Assembly: GCA_963781775.1 (NCBI GenBank)
Contig: CAWAHE010000005.1
Coordinates: 1-64,000 of the forward strand
Direction: 5' to 3'
Length of the DNA stretch: 64,000 nt
Source of the DNA: CAVSRC01 sp963781775
Lineage (GTDB): Bacteria > Pseudomonadota > Alphaproteobacteria > Rhizobiales > Kaistiaceae
The translations under genes and the position numbers were made by a program. Below the pieces are notes generated by a model. That model was given only the letters and a program-made list of their open reading frames with translations. It was not told the origin of the DNA and did not search any database. This document shows positions 1-8,744 of this stretch, piece after piece (positions within the stretch are counted from its first letter, which is position 1; each line of letters starts with the position of its first letter).

Positions 1-1
1 G

Positions 2-1069
2 GCACGCCCTGCTCGACGACCCGGACCCAGTCTGACGGAAATTGCCGCCTCGCTCGGCGTGTCCGCCGCGACCGTTTCCAATGCGCTGTCGCGCAAGGGG
101 CGTGTGTCGTCGGACGTCGCCGAAAAGATCAGGCGGCGGGCGGCAGCCCTCGGTTACGTGCCGAGTTCCGCGGCGCGGGCGCTGCGTACCGGACGGACGG
201 GCGTGCTCGGCCTGGTTCTGCCGGACATCGCCAACCCACTCTTTCCGCAAATCGCACAGGCGATCGAAGCCGCCGCATCAGGGGTCGGACGCGGCGTACT
301 CATCGCGGATTCGCGCGGCAGCGTCTCGGCACAGACCGAGGCGATCGAGCGCCTGCTCGAACGCGGCGTCGACGGCATGATCATCGTGCCGCGACGTGGT
401 ACGCGCGTCGCCGATGTAGGCTGCCCGCTCGCGGTGATCGACACGCCATCGACGCCCGGCAACACGGTGTCGGCCGATCACTGGGGTGGCGGCCGTCAGA
501 TCGGACAACATCTGGCGGCGCTCGGGCACGAGAAGATTCTGCTGATCGGCACTGACCCTGCCTCGAACGTCCAGAACGACCGCATCGGCGGCATCAAATC
601 CGGTCTCGGGACGGACACAAAGAGTCAGACGTTGTGGACCGAGCGTCTCGAGGCACAGAAGGGCGCGGGCTGCAGCCTGGGTCTGGTCGAGCGCGCGGCC
701 GAAGGATTCACCGCCTTCGCAGCGCTCTCCGACCTGCATGCTCTGCGGGCATTGACCGAACTGCAACGGGCCGGCATCGGCGTCCCGGAGGATGTCAGCG
801 TGACTGGCTTCGACGATCTCGTTTGGTCGTCGGTGGTGACGCCGACACTGACAACAGTGCGCATGGATGTCGCGCGGATCGCCGAAATCGCGATTGCAGC
901 GCTGGTCGACGCGATCGACGGGGGGAAGATCGGCGCTTCGCCGGGCAGCCGAGCCGCCACCGTCAAGGCCGCCGCCCCCAGCGTCCCCATGAAACTCATC
1001 GTCCGCCAGTCATCCGGGCGGGCGCCAGCATCCAGCAGAAACCTCAAACAAGGAGCGCTTGCACAATGA
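2..1069 (+). CDS. LacI family transcriptional regulator (5' end outside window)
   Basis: A LacI/GalR-type DNA-binding repressor or activator. The frame is open to the left edge, and the visible part begins inside the helix-turn-helix: LTEIAASLGVSAATVSNALS is the recognition region, so the real start lies before base 1 and the in-window GTG at 59 is not the start. The hinge region (GYVPSSAARALRTGRTGVLG) leads into a periplasmic-binding-like effector domain that ends near base 1000. The last codons overlap the next gene (ATGA at 1066-1069), so this regulator is the first visible gene of the transporter and purine catabolic operon and probably controls it. The effector is inferred to be a purine or nucleoside. 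The C-terminal tail after about residue 330 is low-complexity. Confidence 0.93.
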   Translation, partial: ARPARRPGPSLTEIAASLGVSAATVSNALSRKGRVSSDVAEKIRRRAAALGYVPSSAARALRTGRTGVLGLVLPDIANPLFPQIAQAIEAAASGVGRGVLIADSRGSVSAQTEAIERLLERGVDGMIIVPRRGTRVADVGCPLAVIDTPSTPGNTVSADHWGGGRQIGQHLAALGHEKILLIGTDPASNVQNDRIGGIKSGLGTDTKSQTLWTERLEAQKGAGCSLGLVERAAEGFTAFAALSDLHALRALTELQRAGIGVPEDVSVTGFDDLVWSSVVTPTLTTVRMDVARIAEIAIAALVDAIDGGKIGASPGSRAATVKAAAPSVPMKLIVRQSSGRAPASSRNLKQGALAQ

Positions 1070-2088
1070 AGACCGTTCTTTTCGCCTCTGGCATCGCATT
1101 GATGCTCGGAGCCTTTCCCGCGGCAGCGCAGGACCGGACCCTGACGATCTCCGTCTATGCCTTCGCCCAGGACGATTACAAACAGATTGTCTACGACCCG
1201 TTCGAGAAGATGTGCGGCTGCAAGCTGGTCGTCGAGACCGGCAACAGCGGCGAGCGCATTGCCAAGATGGAGGCAAACAAGGCCAACCCGGTCGTTGACC
1301 TCGCGGCCGTTTCCATGGCCGACGCCCTCGACGCCACGCGCAAGGGCCTCGTCGACAAGGTCGACACCTCCAAGCTCACCAACTTCGCCAAACTCTACGA
1401 TGTCGCCAAGGACCCGAACGGCGACGGCATGAGCGTCGGCTACACCTTCTACGCCACCTCGATCGTTTACCGGTCCGACAAGATGCAGATCAACTCGTGG
1501 GGCGACCTCCTGAAGGACGACGTTGCCAGCCACCTGGCCTTCCCCAACGTGACCACCAACCAGGGTCCGCCGGCGCTCTACATGCTCGGTCTCGCGCTCG
1601 GCAAGGACACGCCGGACCTCAAGGCGCCGATCGACGCTGTCGGCGAGAAGAAGGACAAGATCGTCACCTTCTACGTGAAGTCCTCGCAGCTCATTCAGCT
1701 CATGCAGCAGGAGGAGATCTGGGCGGCGCCCATCGGCCGCTTCGCCTGGGCAGGCTTCGCCAAGATGAACTTCCCGATCAAGTGGGCGACGCCGAAGGAA
1801 GGCCAGACCGGCGGCATGAACGTGCTGGTCCTCACCAAGGGCAGCAAGAACCAGGACCTGGCGATGCAGTTCATGGATTTCTGGCTGTCGACCGATGTTC
1901 AGACCAAGCTCGCCGAGAAGCTGATCGACAGCCCGGCGAACATGGAAGTGAAGGTATCGGACGAGGTTGCCAACAACATCACCTACGGCGAGGACACCGC
2001 CAAGAGCCTGAAGCTCATTCCCTCGGCCGTCGCCCTCGACAATCGCGACAAGTGGCTGGCCGAATGGAACGACAAGGTCGGCCAGTAG
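1066..2088 (+). CDS. ABC transporter periplasmic substrate-binding protein (family 1/PotD-like)
   Basis: Periplasmic binding protein of 340 residues for an ABC importer. A signal peptide covers about residues 1-21 (hydrophobic core then PAAAQ). The mature part has the layout of extracellular solute-binding family 1/polyamine-type proteins: a first lobe with VVDLAAVSMAD, then YTFYATSIVYRSDKM, INSWGDLL and a C-terminal MQFMDFWLS segment. Two cysteines lie close together (MCGCK, about residues 45-49). The start overlaps the stop of the LacI gene (ATGA), which suggests coupled translation. It sits directly before two permeases and an ATPase. The ligand is not known from sequence; the purine catabolic genes downstream suggest a purine or nucleoside rather than a polyamine, which is inference. 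Confidence 0.9.
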   Translation: MKTVLFASGIALMLGAFPAAAQDRTLTISVYAFAQDDYKQIVYDPFEKMCGCKLVVETGNSGERIAKMEANKANPVVDLAAVSMADALDATRKGLVDKVDTSKLTNFAKLYDVAKDPNGDGMSVGYTFYATSIVYRSDKMQINSWGDLLKDDVASHLAFPNVTTNQGPPALYMLGLALGKDTPDLKAPIDAVGEKKDKIVTFYVKSSQLIQLMQQEEIWAAPIGRFAWAGFAKMNFPIKWATPKEGQTGGMNVLVLTKGSKNQDLAMQFMDFWLSTDVQTKLAEKLIDSPANMEVKVSDEVANNITYGEDTAKSLKLIPSAVALDNRDKWLAEWNDKVGQ

Positions 2089-2181
2089 GCTGATCCCGAT
2101 GACGGGACGAGATGCGGCTCCGAGAAATCGGGGCCGCATGTCGCGCCTCCCGACGGCGGCGCCGGAAGCAAGGGGCTGACC

Positions 2182-3009
2182 ATGTTCCAGAGCCGGACCG
2201 AAGCCTATGCGCTGGTCCTGCCGGCGGTCGTCTTCGCGGCTGCCGTCTTTCTGGTACCGGTCGCGATCCTGCTCTCGGAGAGCTTCCGCACGAGTGGCAG
2301 CTGGAGCATCGGCGCCTATGTGGACTTCTTCTCGCTGCCCCTGAACCGCGTCGTTTTCTTCCGCTCTTTCAGACTGGGCGCCACCGTGACGGCGGTCGCC
2401 GCCGTCATCGGCTATGCGGCGGCCTTCGCCATCGTCAACCTGAAGCCCGGCGGCAAGGGCCGGATGATCGGGCTGGTCATCCTTCCGCTGATGGTCTCCC
2501 CGGTGGCGCGCACCTATGCCTGGATCGTCATTCTCGGCCGCACCGGCATCGTCAACAAGGCGCTCGGCCTGGTCGGTCTGACCGACGAGCCGATCCGCAT
2601 CCTGTTTACCGAGACCGCGATCTTCATCGGCCTGCTGCAGCTCTTCCTGCCGTTGATGATCATCTCGTTGGTCAGCGCGCTCGAAAACCTGCCCCGCGAT
2701 GCCGTGCCGGCCGCGCGCGTGCTCGGCGCCAACTGGCTGCAGGTGTTCTGGAAGGTCATCCTGCCTCTCACCCGCGAGGGACTGGTGATCGGTGGAACGC
2801 TGGTCTTCACCGGCTCGCTCACGGCCTACATCACGCCGGCGATCCTCGGCGGCTCCAAGGTGCTGATGCTGGAGACGCTGCTCTACCAGCGCGTGACGCT
2901 CGCCAACGATTACGTGTCGGCCAGCGTCATCGCTTTCATCCTCATCGTGATGAGCTTCACCACCAACCTGTTGCTCAAGCAGCTGGCGACGGCGAGGAAC
3001 AAGCGATGA
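2182..3009 (+). CDS. ABC transporter permease (PotB-like)
   Basis: Inner-membrane permease of 275 residues from the binding-protein-dependent transport family. About six hydrophobic segments are visible, starting with YALVLPAVVFAAAVFLVPVA near the N-terminus. The cytoplasmic EAA loop, which docks onto the ATPase, is visible around residues 170-195 (AARVLGANWLQVFWKVILPL). It follows the binding protein after a 93-nt gap and overlaps the second permease by 4 nt (ATGA at 3006-3009). It should form a heterodimer with that permease. The family resemblance is to polyamine and related transporters; specificity cannot be read here. Confidence 0.92.
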   Translation: MFQSRTEAYALVLPAVVFAAAVFLVPVAILLSESFRTSGSWSIGAYVDFFSLPLNRVVFFRSFRLGATVTAVAAVIGYAAAFAIVNLKPGGKGRMIGLVILPLMVSPVARTYAWIVILGRTGIVNKALGLVGLTDEPIRILFTETAIFIGLLQLFLPLMIISLVSALENLPRDAVPAARVLGANWLQVFWKVILPLTREGLVIGGTLVFTGSLTAYITPAILGGSKVLMLETLLYQRVTLANDYVSASVIAFILIVMSFTTNLLLKQLATARNKR

Positions 3010-3785
3010 CGTCGCGCTTCCTCGGTCCGGCAGTGCTGTTCCTCGTGTTGGCCTTTCTGATCGGCCCGTTCCTTATCATCATCGCTGCCTCGTTTTCGGC
3101 CGGCGAGACACTGGCTTTCCCGCCGCAGGGGTTCTCGCTCCGCTGGGTGATCAAGGTCTTCCAGGTCGAGAGCTTCCAGGCGAGCTTCGCCGTTTCGATG
3201 TTCCTCGCCATCGGCGGCACGCTGGCCGCGCTGGCTCTCGGGGTCCCGGCGGCCTACGCGCTTTCGCGCTACAAGCTGCCGCTCGCCGAGACCGTGCGGC
3301 TCGTCGTCTCCGCGCCGATCGTCGTGCCGGGCATCATCGTCGGCCTGGCGCTGCTGCGCTATCTGGTCATCCCGTTCCACGTCGGCATCCTGCCGGCACT
3401 GTTCTTCGCCCACACCGCGTTGATCCTGCCCTACGCGGTGCGCGTCGTGTCGGCGAGCCTCAACAACCTGCGCGCCGACATCGAAGAAGCCGCGGTTCTT
3501 CTCGGCTCCTCGCATGCCGGCGCTTTCTTCCGCATCGTGATGCCGAACATCCGTGGCGGCATCCTTGCCGCCTTCATTCTCGGTTTCGTCACCAGCTTCA
3601 ATCAGGTGCCGGTGTCGCTCTTCCTGTCGGGACCGGGCATCCGCACGTTGCCCATCGACATGCTCGCGTACATGGAAATCGTTTTTGACCCGTCGATCGC
3701 GGCGCTGGCGTCGCTGCTGGCGTTCATGTCGATCGGCATTGTCTTCCTCGCCGAACGTTTCCTGGGCCTGTCCCGCTATGTCTGA
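3006..3785 (+). CDS. ABC transporter permease (PotC-like)
   Basis: Second inner-membrane permease, 259 residues, of the same importer. The start ATG overlaps the previous stop, which sets the N-terminus at MTSRFLGPAVLFLVLAFLIG. An EAA loop is present (IEEAAVLLGSS followed by RIVMP, about residues 158-182). Around six membrane segments are visible. Its stop codon overlaps the region of the ATPase start (ATG at 3778, TGA at 3783-3785). With the 2182 permease it forms the membrane channel. Confidence 0.92.
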   Translation: MTSRFLGPAVLFLVLAFLIGPFLIIIAASFSAGETLAFPPQGFSLRWVIKVFQVESFQASFAVSMFLAIGGTLAALALGVPAAYALSRYKLPLAETVRLVVSAPIVVPGIIVGLALLRYLVIPFHVGILPALFFAHTALILPYAVRVVSASLNNLRADIEEAAVLLGSSHAGAFFRIVMPNIRGGILAAFILGFVTSFNQVPVSLFLSGPGIRTLPIDMLAYMEIVFDPSIAALASLLAFMSIGIVFLAERFLGLSRYV

Positions 3786-4803
3786 CGACCGCTATCTCAA
3801 TCTCGATCGCCTGACGCTCGCCTATGGCGAGACGATCGCGGTCAAGGACCTCGACCTGACGGTCGGCAAGAGTGAACTCGTCGCGCTACTGGGTCCGTCC
3901 GGCTGCGGCAAGACGACCACGATGCGGGCCATCGCCGGGCTGCTGAGGCCGGCGTCGGGGCGCATCGTGCTCGACGGGCGCGACATCACCCGGGTCGCCG
4001 CCAACAAGCGCGAGGTCGGCCTGGTCTTTCAGTCCTACGCCCTGTTTCCGCATCTCAACGTCTTCGAGAACGTCGCCTTCGGGCTCAGGCTCAAGGGAAT
4101 GACCCGAAACGACGTCGAGGCGCGCGTGGCGACCGGCCTGCGGTCGGTCGGCCTAACCGATTATGCCGCGCGCCGGCCGGCGGAGCTTTCCGGCGGGCAG
4201 CAGCAGCGTGTCGCGCTCGCACGCGCCATGGTGATGGAACCCAAAGTGCTCCTGCTGGACGAACCGCTGTCCAACCTCGACGCGCGGCTGAGGCTCGAGA
4301 TGCGCGCCGAATTGCAGCGCGTGCAGAAGGCGAGCGGCATCACGATGATTTTCGTGACGCACGACCAGTCCGAGGCACTCGCGCTGGCAGACCGCATCGT
4401 CGTCATGTTGAACGGCGCCGTCGAACAGATCGGCACTCCGGAGGAGATTTACGATCGGCCGCTATCGGCCTTCGTCGCCGATTTCGTCGGTTTCGAAAAC
4501 GTCTTCGCGCTTGCCGATGGCAAGCTGCAGACGCCGGGCGGTGCGGTCGAACTCGCCTCGCCACCGAACGGTGCCGCCGGGCTGGCGTGGCGGCCGGCCA
4601 TGATCGCGCTCGGCACGGGGCCGTTCCGCGGCACCGTGCGCGGCACGTCCTTCGCCGGCAGCAAACGCGAATACCTCCTCGACACGCCGCTGGGGCCGAT
4701 CAAGGCGGAAGCGGATGCCGGACTGCCGGCGCATGCGCTCGGCGCCGAACTCGCCTTTGATCTGCCGGTCGCGCGCGCCGCCCACCTCACACGGTTCGGG
4801 TGA
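3778..4803 (+). CDS. ABC transporter ATP-binding protein (PotA-like)
   Basis: Cytoplasmic ATPase, 341 residues, that powers the upstream permeases. Walker A is GPSGCGKTTT (about residues 38-47), the signature is LSGGQQQRVALARA, Walker B is VLLLDEPLSNLDA, and the switch histidine follows in FVTHDQSEAL. After about residue 240 comes a TOBE-type C-terminal domain (DFVGFENVFA onward), as in polyamine, iron and related importers. I chose ATG 3778 because it overlaps the upstream permease end by 8 nt and starts directly before the conserved LDRLTLAYGE. The stop overlaps the nucleoside hydrolase start (GTGA). Confidence 0.94.
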   Translation: MSDDRYLNLDRLTLAYGETIAVKDLDLTVGKSELVALLGPSGCGKTTTMRAIAGLLRPASGRIVLDGRDITRVAANKREVGLVFQSYALFPHLNVFENVAFGLRLKGMTRNDVEARVATGLRSVGLTDYAARRPAELSGGQQQRVALARAMVMEPKVLLLDEPLSNLDARLRLEMRAELQRVQKASGITMIFVTHDQSEALALADRIVVMLNGAVEQIGTPEEIYDRPLSAFVADFVGFENVFALADGKLQTPGGAVELASPPNGAAGLAWRPAMIALGTGPFRGTVRGTSFAGSKREYLLDTPLGPIKAEADAGLPAHALGAELAFDLPVARAAHLTRFG

Positions 4804-5726
4804 ATCACATGGGTGTGTGGATCGACACCGACATGGGGTTCGACGACATCGCCGCGATCTTCGTCGTTGACCACGCGGGCCCGGCGATCGACGGTGTCTC
4901 GCTCGTCTTCGGTGTCGCGGCGCTCGAACAGGTCGAACGCAACGCCGCCGGGGCGGCACAGGCTTTCGGCTGGCGCTTCCCAATTCACTCCGGCCGCGCC
5001 CGACCGGTACTGGCAAGGCTTGAGACCGCCGAGCGAATCCTCGGCCCGACCGGCATCCTCGGCGCGACGCTGCCGGATGCACCGCCATTCGAGCGAAGCG
5101 ATGCGTTCGCGGCGCTCTGCGCCTGGTTGGCAGGCAGTGATGGCCCGCATCGCATCCTCGCCCTCGGGCCGCTCACCAATATCGCCGCCGTGGCGCTGGC
5201 GCGGCCGGACCTCGCCGCGCGAATCGGCGACCTGACCTGGATGGGCGGCGGCGTGACCACCGGCAACCACACGGCTTCCGCCGAATTCAACGCCTATGCC
5301 GATCCCGAGGCGGTCGCTATCGTGCTGGCCCACGCCGTGCCGCTGCGCATGGTCGATCTCGATGTCTGCCGCAAAGTGGTTGCCACGCCCGACGACGTGA
5401 CACCGGTCCGCGCGGCAGGGGGGCACAGCGCGTCGCTTATTGCCGATATGCTTGCCGGCTACATCGACATCGGGGTGAGCCGCGGGCGACCGGGCATGGC
5501 GCTCTACGATCCGACTGCCGCCGTCGCCTTCGTGCGCTCCGATCTCCTGACCTTCCGGCAAGCCCGCATCGACGTGGAGCTGAACATTGGCCTGACGCGC
5601 GGGCGCACCGTCGTCGAGACGCGGCCGACCCACGCGACGCCGAATGCCGAATATGCGGTCGAGGTCAGGGCAGGTGAGGCGCGGACGACAATCCTGGCGG
5701 CGCTCACGGAAGCGGCGCGGCGATGA
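4800..5726 (+). CDS. nucleoside hydrolase (inosine-uridine preferring family)
   Basis: Cytosolic enzyme, 308 residues, that splits the N-glycosidic bond of a ribonucleoside to give ribose and a free base. The family's calcium-binding aspartate cluster is clear at the N-terminus (DTDMGFDD, the usual form being DTDxGxDD). Also visible are ILALGPLTNIA, the WMGG segment with NHTASAEFN, and a late LYDPTAAV with the family's metal-binding aspartate. The GTG at 4800 overlaps the ATPase stop; ATG 4809 is an alternative three codons in. It is followed by an adenine deaminase with an ATGA overlap, so the pair can convert adenosine to adenine and then hypoxanthine. Whether purine or pyrimidine nucleosides are preferred is not decidable by eye. 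Confidence 0.92.
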   Translation: MNHMGVWIDTDMGFDDIAAIFVVDHAGPAIDGVSLVFGVAALEQVERNAAGAAQAFGWRFPIHSGRARPVLARLETAERILGPTGILGATLPDAPPFERSDAFAALCAWLAGSDGPHRILALGPLTNIAAVALARPDLAARIGDLTWMGGGVTTGNHTASAEFNAYADPEAVAIVLAHAVPLRMVDLDVCRKVVATPDDVTPVRAAGGHSASLIADMLAGYIDIGVSRGRPGMALYDPTAAVAFVRSDLLTFRQARIDVELNIGLTRGRTVVETRPTHATPNAEYAVEVRAGEARTTILAALTEAARR

Positions 5727-7507
5727 GCAGCATCATGGGCGAACCGCACGACCTGGACGACATGGACCTGCGCTCGCGCGCCGTTGCCGCCGCGCGCGGC
5801 GATGCGCCCTTTGACGTGTTGATCGCGGGCGGCATCCTGGTCGACGTGGTCACCGGTGAACTGCGGCCCGCCGATGTCGGCCTCGTGGGCCCGCTGATTG
5901 CCAGCGTGCACCCCCGTGGCGCGCGCGGGGACGCTGCCAGTGTGATCGACGTCGGTGGAGGCTACGTGACGCCCGGCCTCATCGATACGCACATGCACGT
6001 CGAGAGTTCCATGGTGACTCCGGCCGCCTACGCGGCGGCTGTATTGCCCCGCGGCGTGACGACCATCGTCTGGGACCCACATGAATTCGGCAACGTCCTT
6101 GGGTTGCCGGGCGTGCGCTGGGCCATCGACGCCGCCCAGAGACTGCCGCTCCGTGCGGTCATGCTGGCGCCGTCCTGCGTCCCCTCGGCGCCCGGGCTGG
6201 AACTGTCGGGCGCGGATTTCGACGCCGAGGCCATGGCCGAAATGCTTTCCTGGCCGGAGATCGGTGGCATCGCCGAGGTCATGAACATGCGCGGCGTGAT
6301 CGATCGCGATCCGCGCATGAGCGCCATCGTTCAGGCGGGGCTGGCGTCCGGCAAGCTCGTCTGCGGCCACGCCCGCGGACTTGAGGGTGCCGAACTCGCC
6401 GCCTTCATGGCGGCGGGCGCCAGCTCGGATCATGAGCTGACATCCGCCGACGATCTGATGGCGAAGCTGCGCGCCGGCTTGACCATCGAGCTGCGCGGCT
6501 CGCACGCCCATTTGCTGCCCGAATTCGCCGCCGCTCTGAACACGATCGGCCACATGCCGCAGACCGTCACGCTGTGCACTGACGACGTCTTTCCGGACGA
6601 TCTGATGGAAAATGGCGGCCTCGACGATGTGGTGCGCCGCGTCGTCGCCCACGGCCTGAGGCCGGAATGGGCGCTGCGCGCGGCGACGCTGAACGCCGCA
6701 ACGCGGCTCGGCCGCGCCGATCTGGGTTTGATCGCCGCCGGCCGCCGCGCCGATATCGCCGTCTTCGCCGACCTTGAGGAATTCCACGCCACCCACGTCT
6801 TCACGAACGGCGAGCTTATCGCGCGCGGCGGCCGTGCGACGAAACCCATGGCCGAGCATGATCCCGGATTGCTGCGCGGCTCGATGAAACTTGGTCTCCT
6901 CACCGAGGCCGATTTTCGGGTCGCCGCCATCGGCAGCACGGTGCGGATAGCGACGATCGACCGGCCGCGCTTCACCCGCTGGGGCGAGGCGAAGGCGAAG
7001 GTCGAGCGTGGTTTCGTCGTACCGCCGGACGGCACTGCCATGATCGCCGTGGTCCACCGCCACGGCCGCGCCGAGGCCAGGCCGCGCGTCGGCTTCCTGA
7101 CCGGCTGGGGCACATGGCGCGGCGCGTTCTGCACCACCGTTTCGCACGACAGTCACAACCTCACGGTCTTCGGCGGCAACCTGCGCGACATGGCAATCGC
7201 CGCCAACGCCGTCATCGCCGCGGGCGGTGGCCTGGCGGTCGCCTCCGCCGGCAAGATCGACGCCGTGTTGCCGCTGCCGCTTGCCGGCCTGGTGTCCGAC
7301 CAGGGGCTTGATGTCGTCGCCGGTCAGTTCCGCGCCATCCGCGTTGCCGCTGACCGGATCGCCGACTGGCAACCGCCGCTGCGCACATTCAAGGCATGCT
7401 TCGGAGCAACGCTCGCCTGCAACGCCGGACCGCATCAGACCGACCGCGGCATCGCAGACGTCGCGACCGGCGCTCTGCTTGCCAGTCCGGTCCTGGCGGA
7501 CGTCTAG
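5723..7507 (+). CDS. ade: adenine deaminase
   Basis: Amidohydrolase-superfamily enzyme, 594 residues, that converts adenine to hypoxanthine and ammonia. The metal-binding motif follows a short beta domain (GLIDTHMHVESSM, about residues 88-100). Other family marks are GHARGLEG, ASSDHELTSADD, LCTDDVFPDD, and in the C-terminal domain SHDSHNLTVFG with NAVIAAGGG. Length fits the bacterial Ade family. The start ATG overlaps the nucleoside hydrolase stop. The stop overlaps the stop of the convergent M20 gene by 3-4 nt, so both genes end head to head. It completes a pathway from imported nucleoside to hypoxanthine. Confidence 0.94.
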   Translation: MSSIMGEPHDLDDMDLRSRAVAAARGDAPFDVLIAGGILVDVVTGELRPADVGLVGPLIASVHPRGARGDAASVIDVGGGYVTPGLIDTHMHVESSMVTPAAYAAAVLPRGVTTIVWDPHEFGNVLGLPGVRWAIDAAQRLPLRAVMLAPSCVPSAPGLELSGADFDAEAMAEMLSWPEIGGIAEVMNMRGVIDRDPRMSAIVQAGLASGKLVCGHARGLEGAELAAFMAAGASSDHELTSADDLMAKLRAGLTIELRGSHAHLLPEFAAALNTIGHMPQTVTLCTDDVFPDDLMENGGLDDVVRRVVAHGLRPEWALRAATLNAATRLGRADLGLIAAGRRADIAVFADLEEFHATHVFTNGELIARGGRATKPMAEHDPGLLRGSMKLGLLTEADFRVAAIGSTVRIATIDRPRFTRWGEAKAKVERGFVVPPDGTAMIAVVHRHGRAEARPRVGFLTGWGTWRGAFCTTVSHDSHNLTVFGGNLRDMAIAANAVIAAGGGLAVASAGKIDAVLPLPLAGLVSDQGLDVVAGQFRAIRVAADRIADWQPPLRTFKACFGATLACNAGPHQTDRGIADVATGALLASPVLADV

Positions 7508-8679
7508 GGTTCGCCGTGCAGATCAAGCTCGACGAGCTTGGACCAATAGGCGACGCCCGCCGCAATGGCGGCGTCGTTGAAGTCGTAGGCCGAGTTGTGA
7601 TGCAGCGCACCCGAGACCGCCGGCCCGTTGCCGAGCCAGACGTAGCAGCCGGGCGCTTCGCCGGCGAAGAAAGCAAAATCGTCGCCGGCGGTGGACGGCG
7701 GGAAACGGGTCCGCACCCCGTCGCCGAAGACCGCCTTGGCGGCGCGCAGCGCGCGGGCTGTCGCGTCGGCGTCGTTGATCACCGGCGGAATGCGGCGCTC
7801 GAACGCATAGTCCGCGGTGACACCGAACATCTCGGCCGTGCCGCGCGCGAGGCGGCCGATCTCGCCGTCGAGTTGATCGCGGACGCCCGCATCGTAGCAG
7901 CGCGCCGTGCCGCCGATCTCGACCGTATCGGGGATGACGTTCAGCGCGCGCGGGTCGCCGGCGCGCAGCGAACAGGCACTGACGACGGAGGGCTGCAACG
8001 GGTCGATCACTCGGCCCGGCACCGTTTGCAGCGCCGAAAGGAACGCGCCGGCGGCGGTGATCGGGTCCCTGCCGAGATGCGGCTTGGCGCCGTGCGTGCC
8101 GACGCCGGTGAACGTGACGCGCCAGCTGTCGGAGGACGCGAGTTGCGGCCCCTCGACCACCGCGATCTCGTCGACCGCGAGGCCGGGCATGTTGTGCAGC
8201 CCGTAAACGGCGTCGCATGGAAACTCGCGAAAGAGACCGTCGCTCACCATTCGCTTCGCGCCACCGCGTCCTTCCTCGGCCGGCTGGAAGATGAAATGCA
8301 CGGTGCCCGAGAAGCCGCCGGTCGCAGCGAGATAGCGCGCGGCGCCGAGCAGCATGACGGTGTGGCCGTCATGGCCGCAGGCGTGCATCTTGCCCGGCGC
8401 TGTCGATTTGTAGGGCCTCTCGGCCGCTTCGGTCATGGCGAGCGCGTCCATGTCGGCGCGCAGGCCAATGCTGCGGGTGCCGTTGCCGACCTGCAAAGTG
8501 CCGACAACGCCGGTCTCGGCGAAGCCTCGGCGGACCGCGAGGCCAAGCTCGGCCAGTTGCCCGCAGACGAGGTCGGCGGTGCGCGTCTCCTCGAACCCGA
8601 GTTCCGGGTGGGCGTGAAGGTCCCGGCGCAAGGCGGTCAGAAACGGCACGTCGGCGGTTATTTCTGCTGGCACCTGCAT
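7504..8679 (-). CDS. M20 family amidohydrolase (hippurate hydrolase/aminoacylase type)
   Basis: Zinc or manganese-dependent amidohydrolase, 391 residues, of the M20D type that cleaves N-acyl amino acids or similar amides. Motifs visible are RRDLHAHPELGFEE near the N-terminus, GLRADMDAL, ACGHDGHTVMLLG (metal ligands), FQPAEEGRGGA (catalytic glutamates) and GLHNMPG. I chose the ATG at 8679 because it starts directly before the conserved fold; a longer frame to 8754 would overlap the divergent phosphoribosyltransferase gene. It ends tail to tail with the adenine deaminase gene. The substrate is unknown; the location beside purine salvage genes may be coincidental. Confidence 0.88.
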   Translation of the reverse strand: MQVPAEITADVPFLTALRRDLHAHPELGFEETRTADLVCGQLAELGLAVRRGFAETGVVGTLQVGNGTRSIGLRADMDALAMTEAAERPYKSTAPGKMHACGHDGHTVMLLGAARYLAATGGFSGTVHFIFQPAEEGRGGAKRMVSDGLFREFPCDAVYGLHNMPGLAVDEIAVVEGPQLASSDSWRVTFTGVGTHGAKPHLGRDPITAAGAFLSALQTVPGRVIDPLQPSVVSACSLRAGDPRALNVIPDTVEIGGTARCYDAGVRDQLDGEIGRLARGTAEMFGVTADYAFERRIPPVINDADATARALRAAKAVFGDGVRTRFPPSTAGDDFAFFAGEAPGCYVWLGNGPAVSGALHHNSAYDFNDAAIAAGVAYWSKLVELDLHGEP

Positions 8680-8744
8680 GAGGTCACAATATCCCTGGTG
8701 AAGCGCGAACCTCGCTCCCGCCCGATCATCCTGCGACCAAGCCG

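Noticed and set aside
5504..7435. Long open frame on the minus strand opposite the adenine deaminase gene
   Set aside because: Its translation is rich in Arg, Gly, His and Asp with no recognisable domain, and the plus strand carries a complete adenine deaminase. It is an antisense shadow caused by high GC content. The same holds for long antisense frames at 625-2139, 9633-11405, 52456-54300 and 54617-56926.
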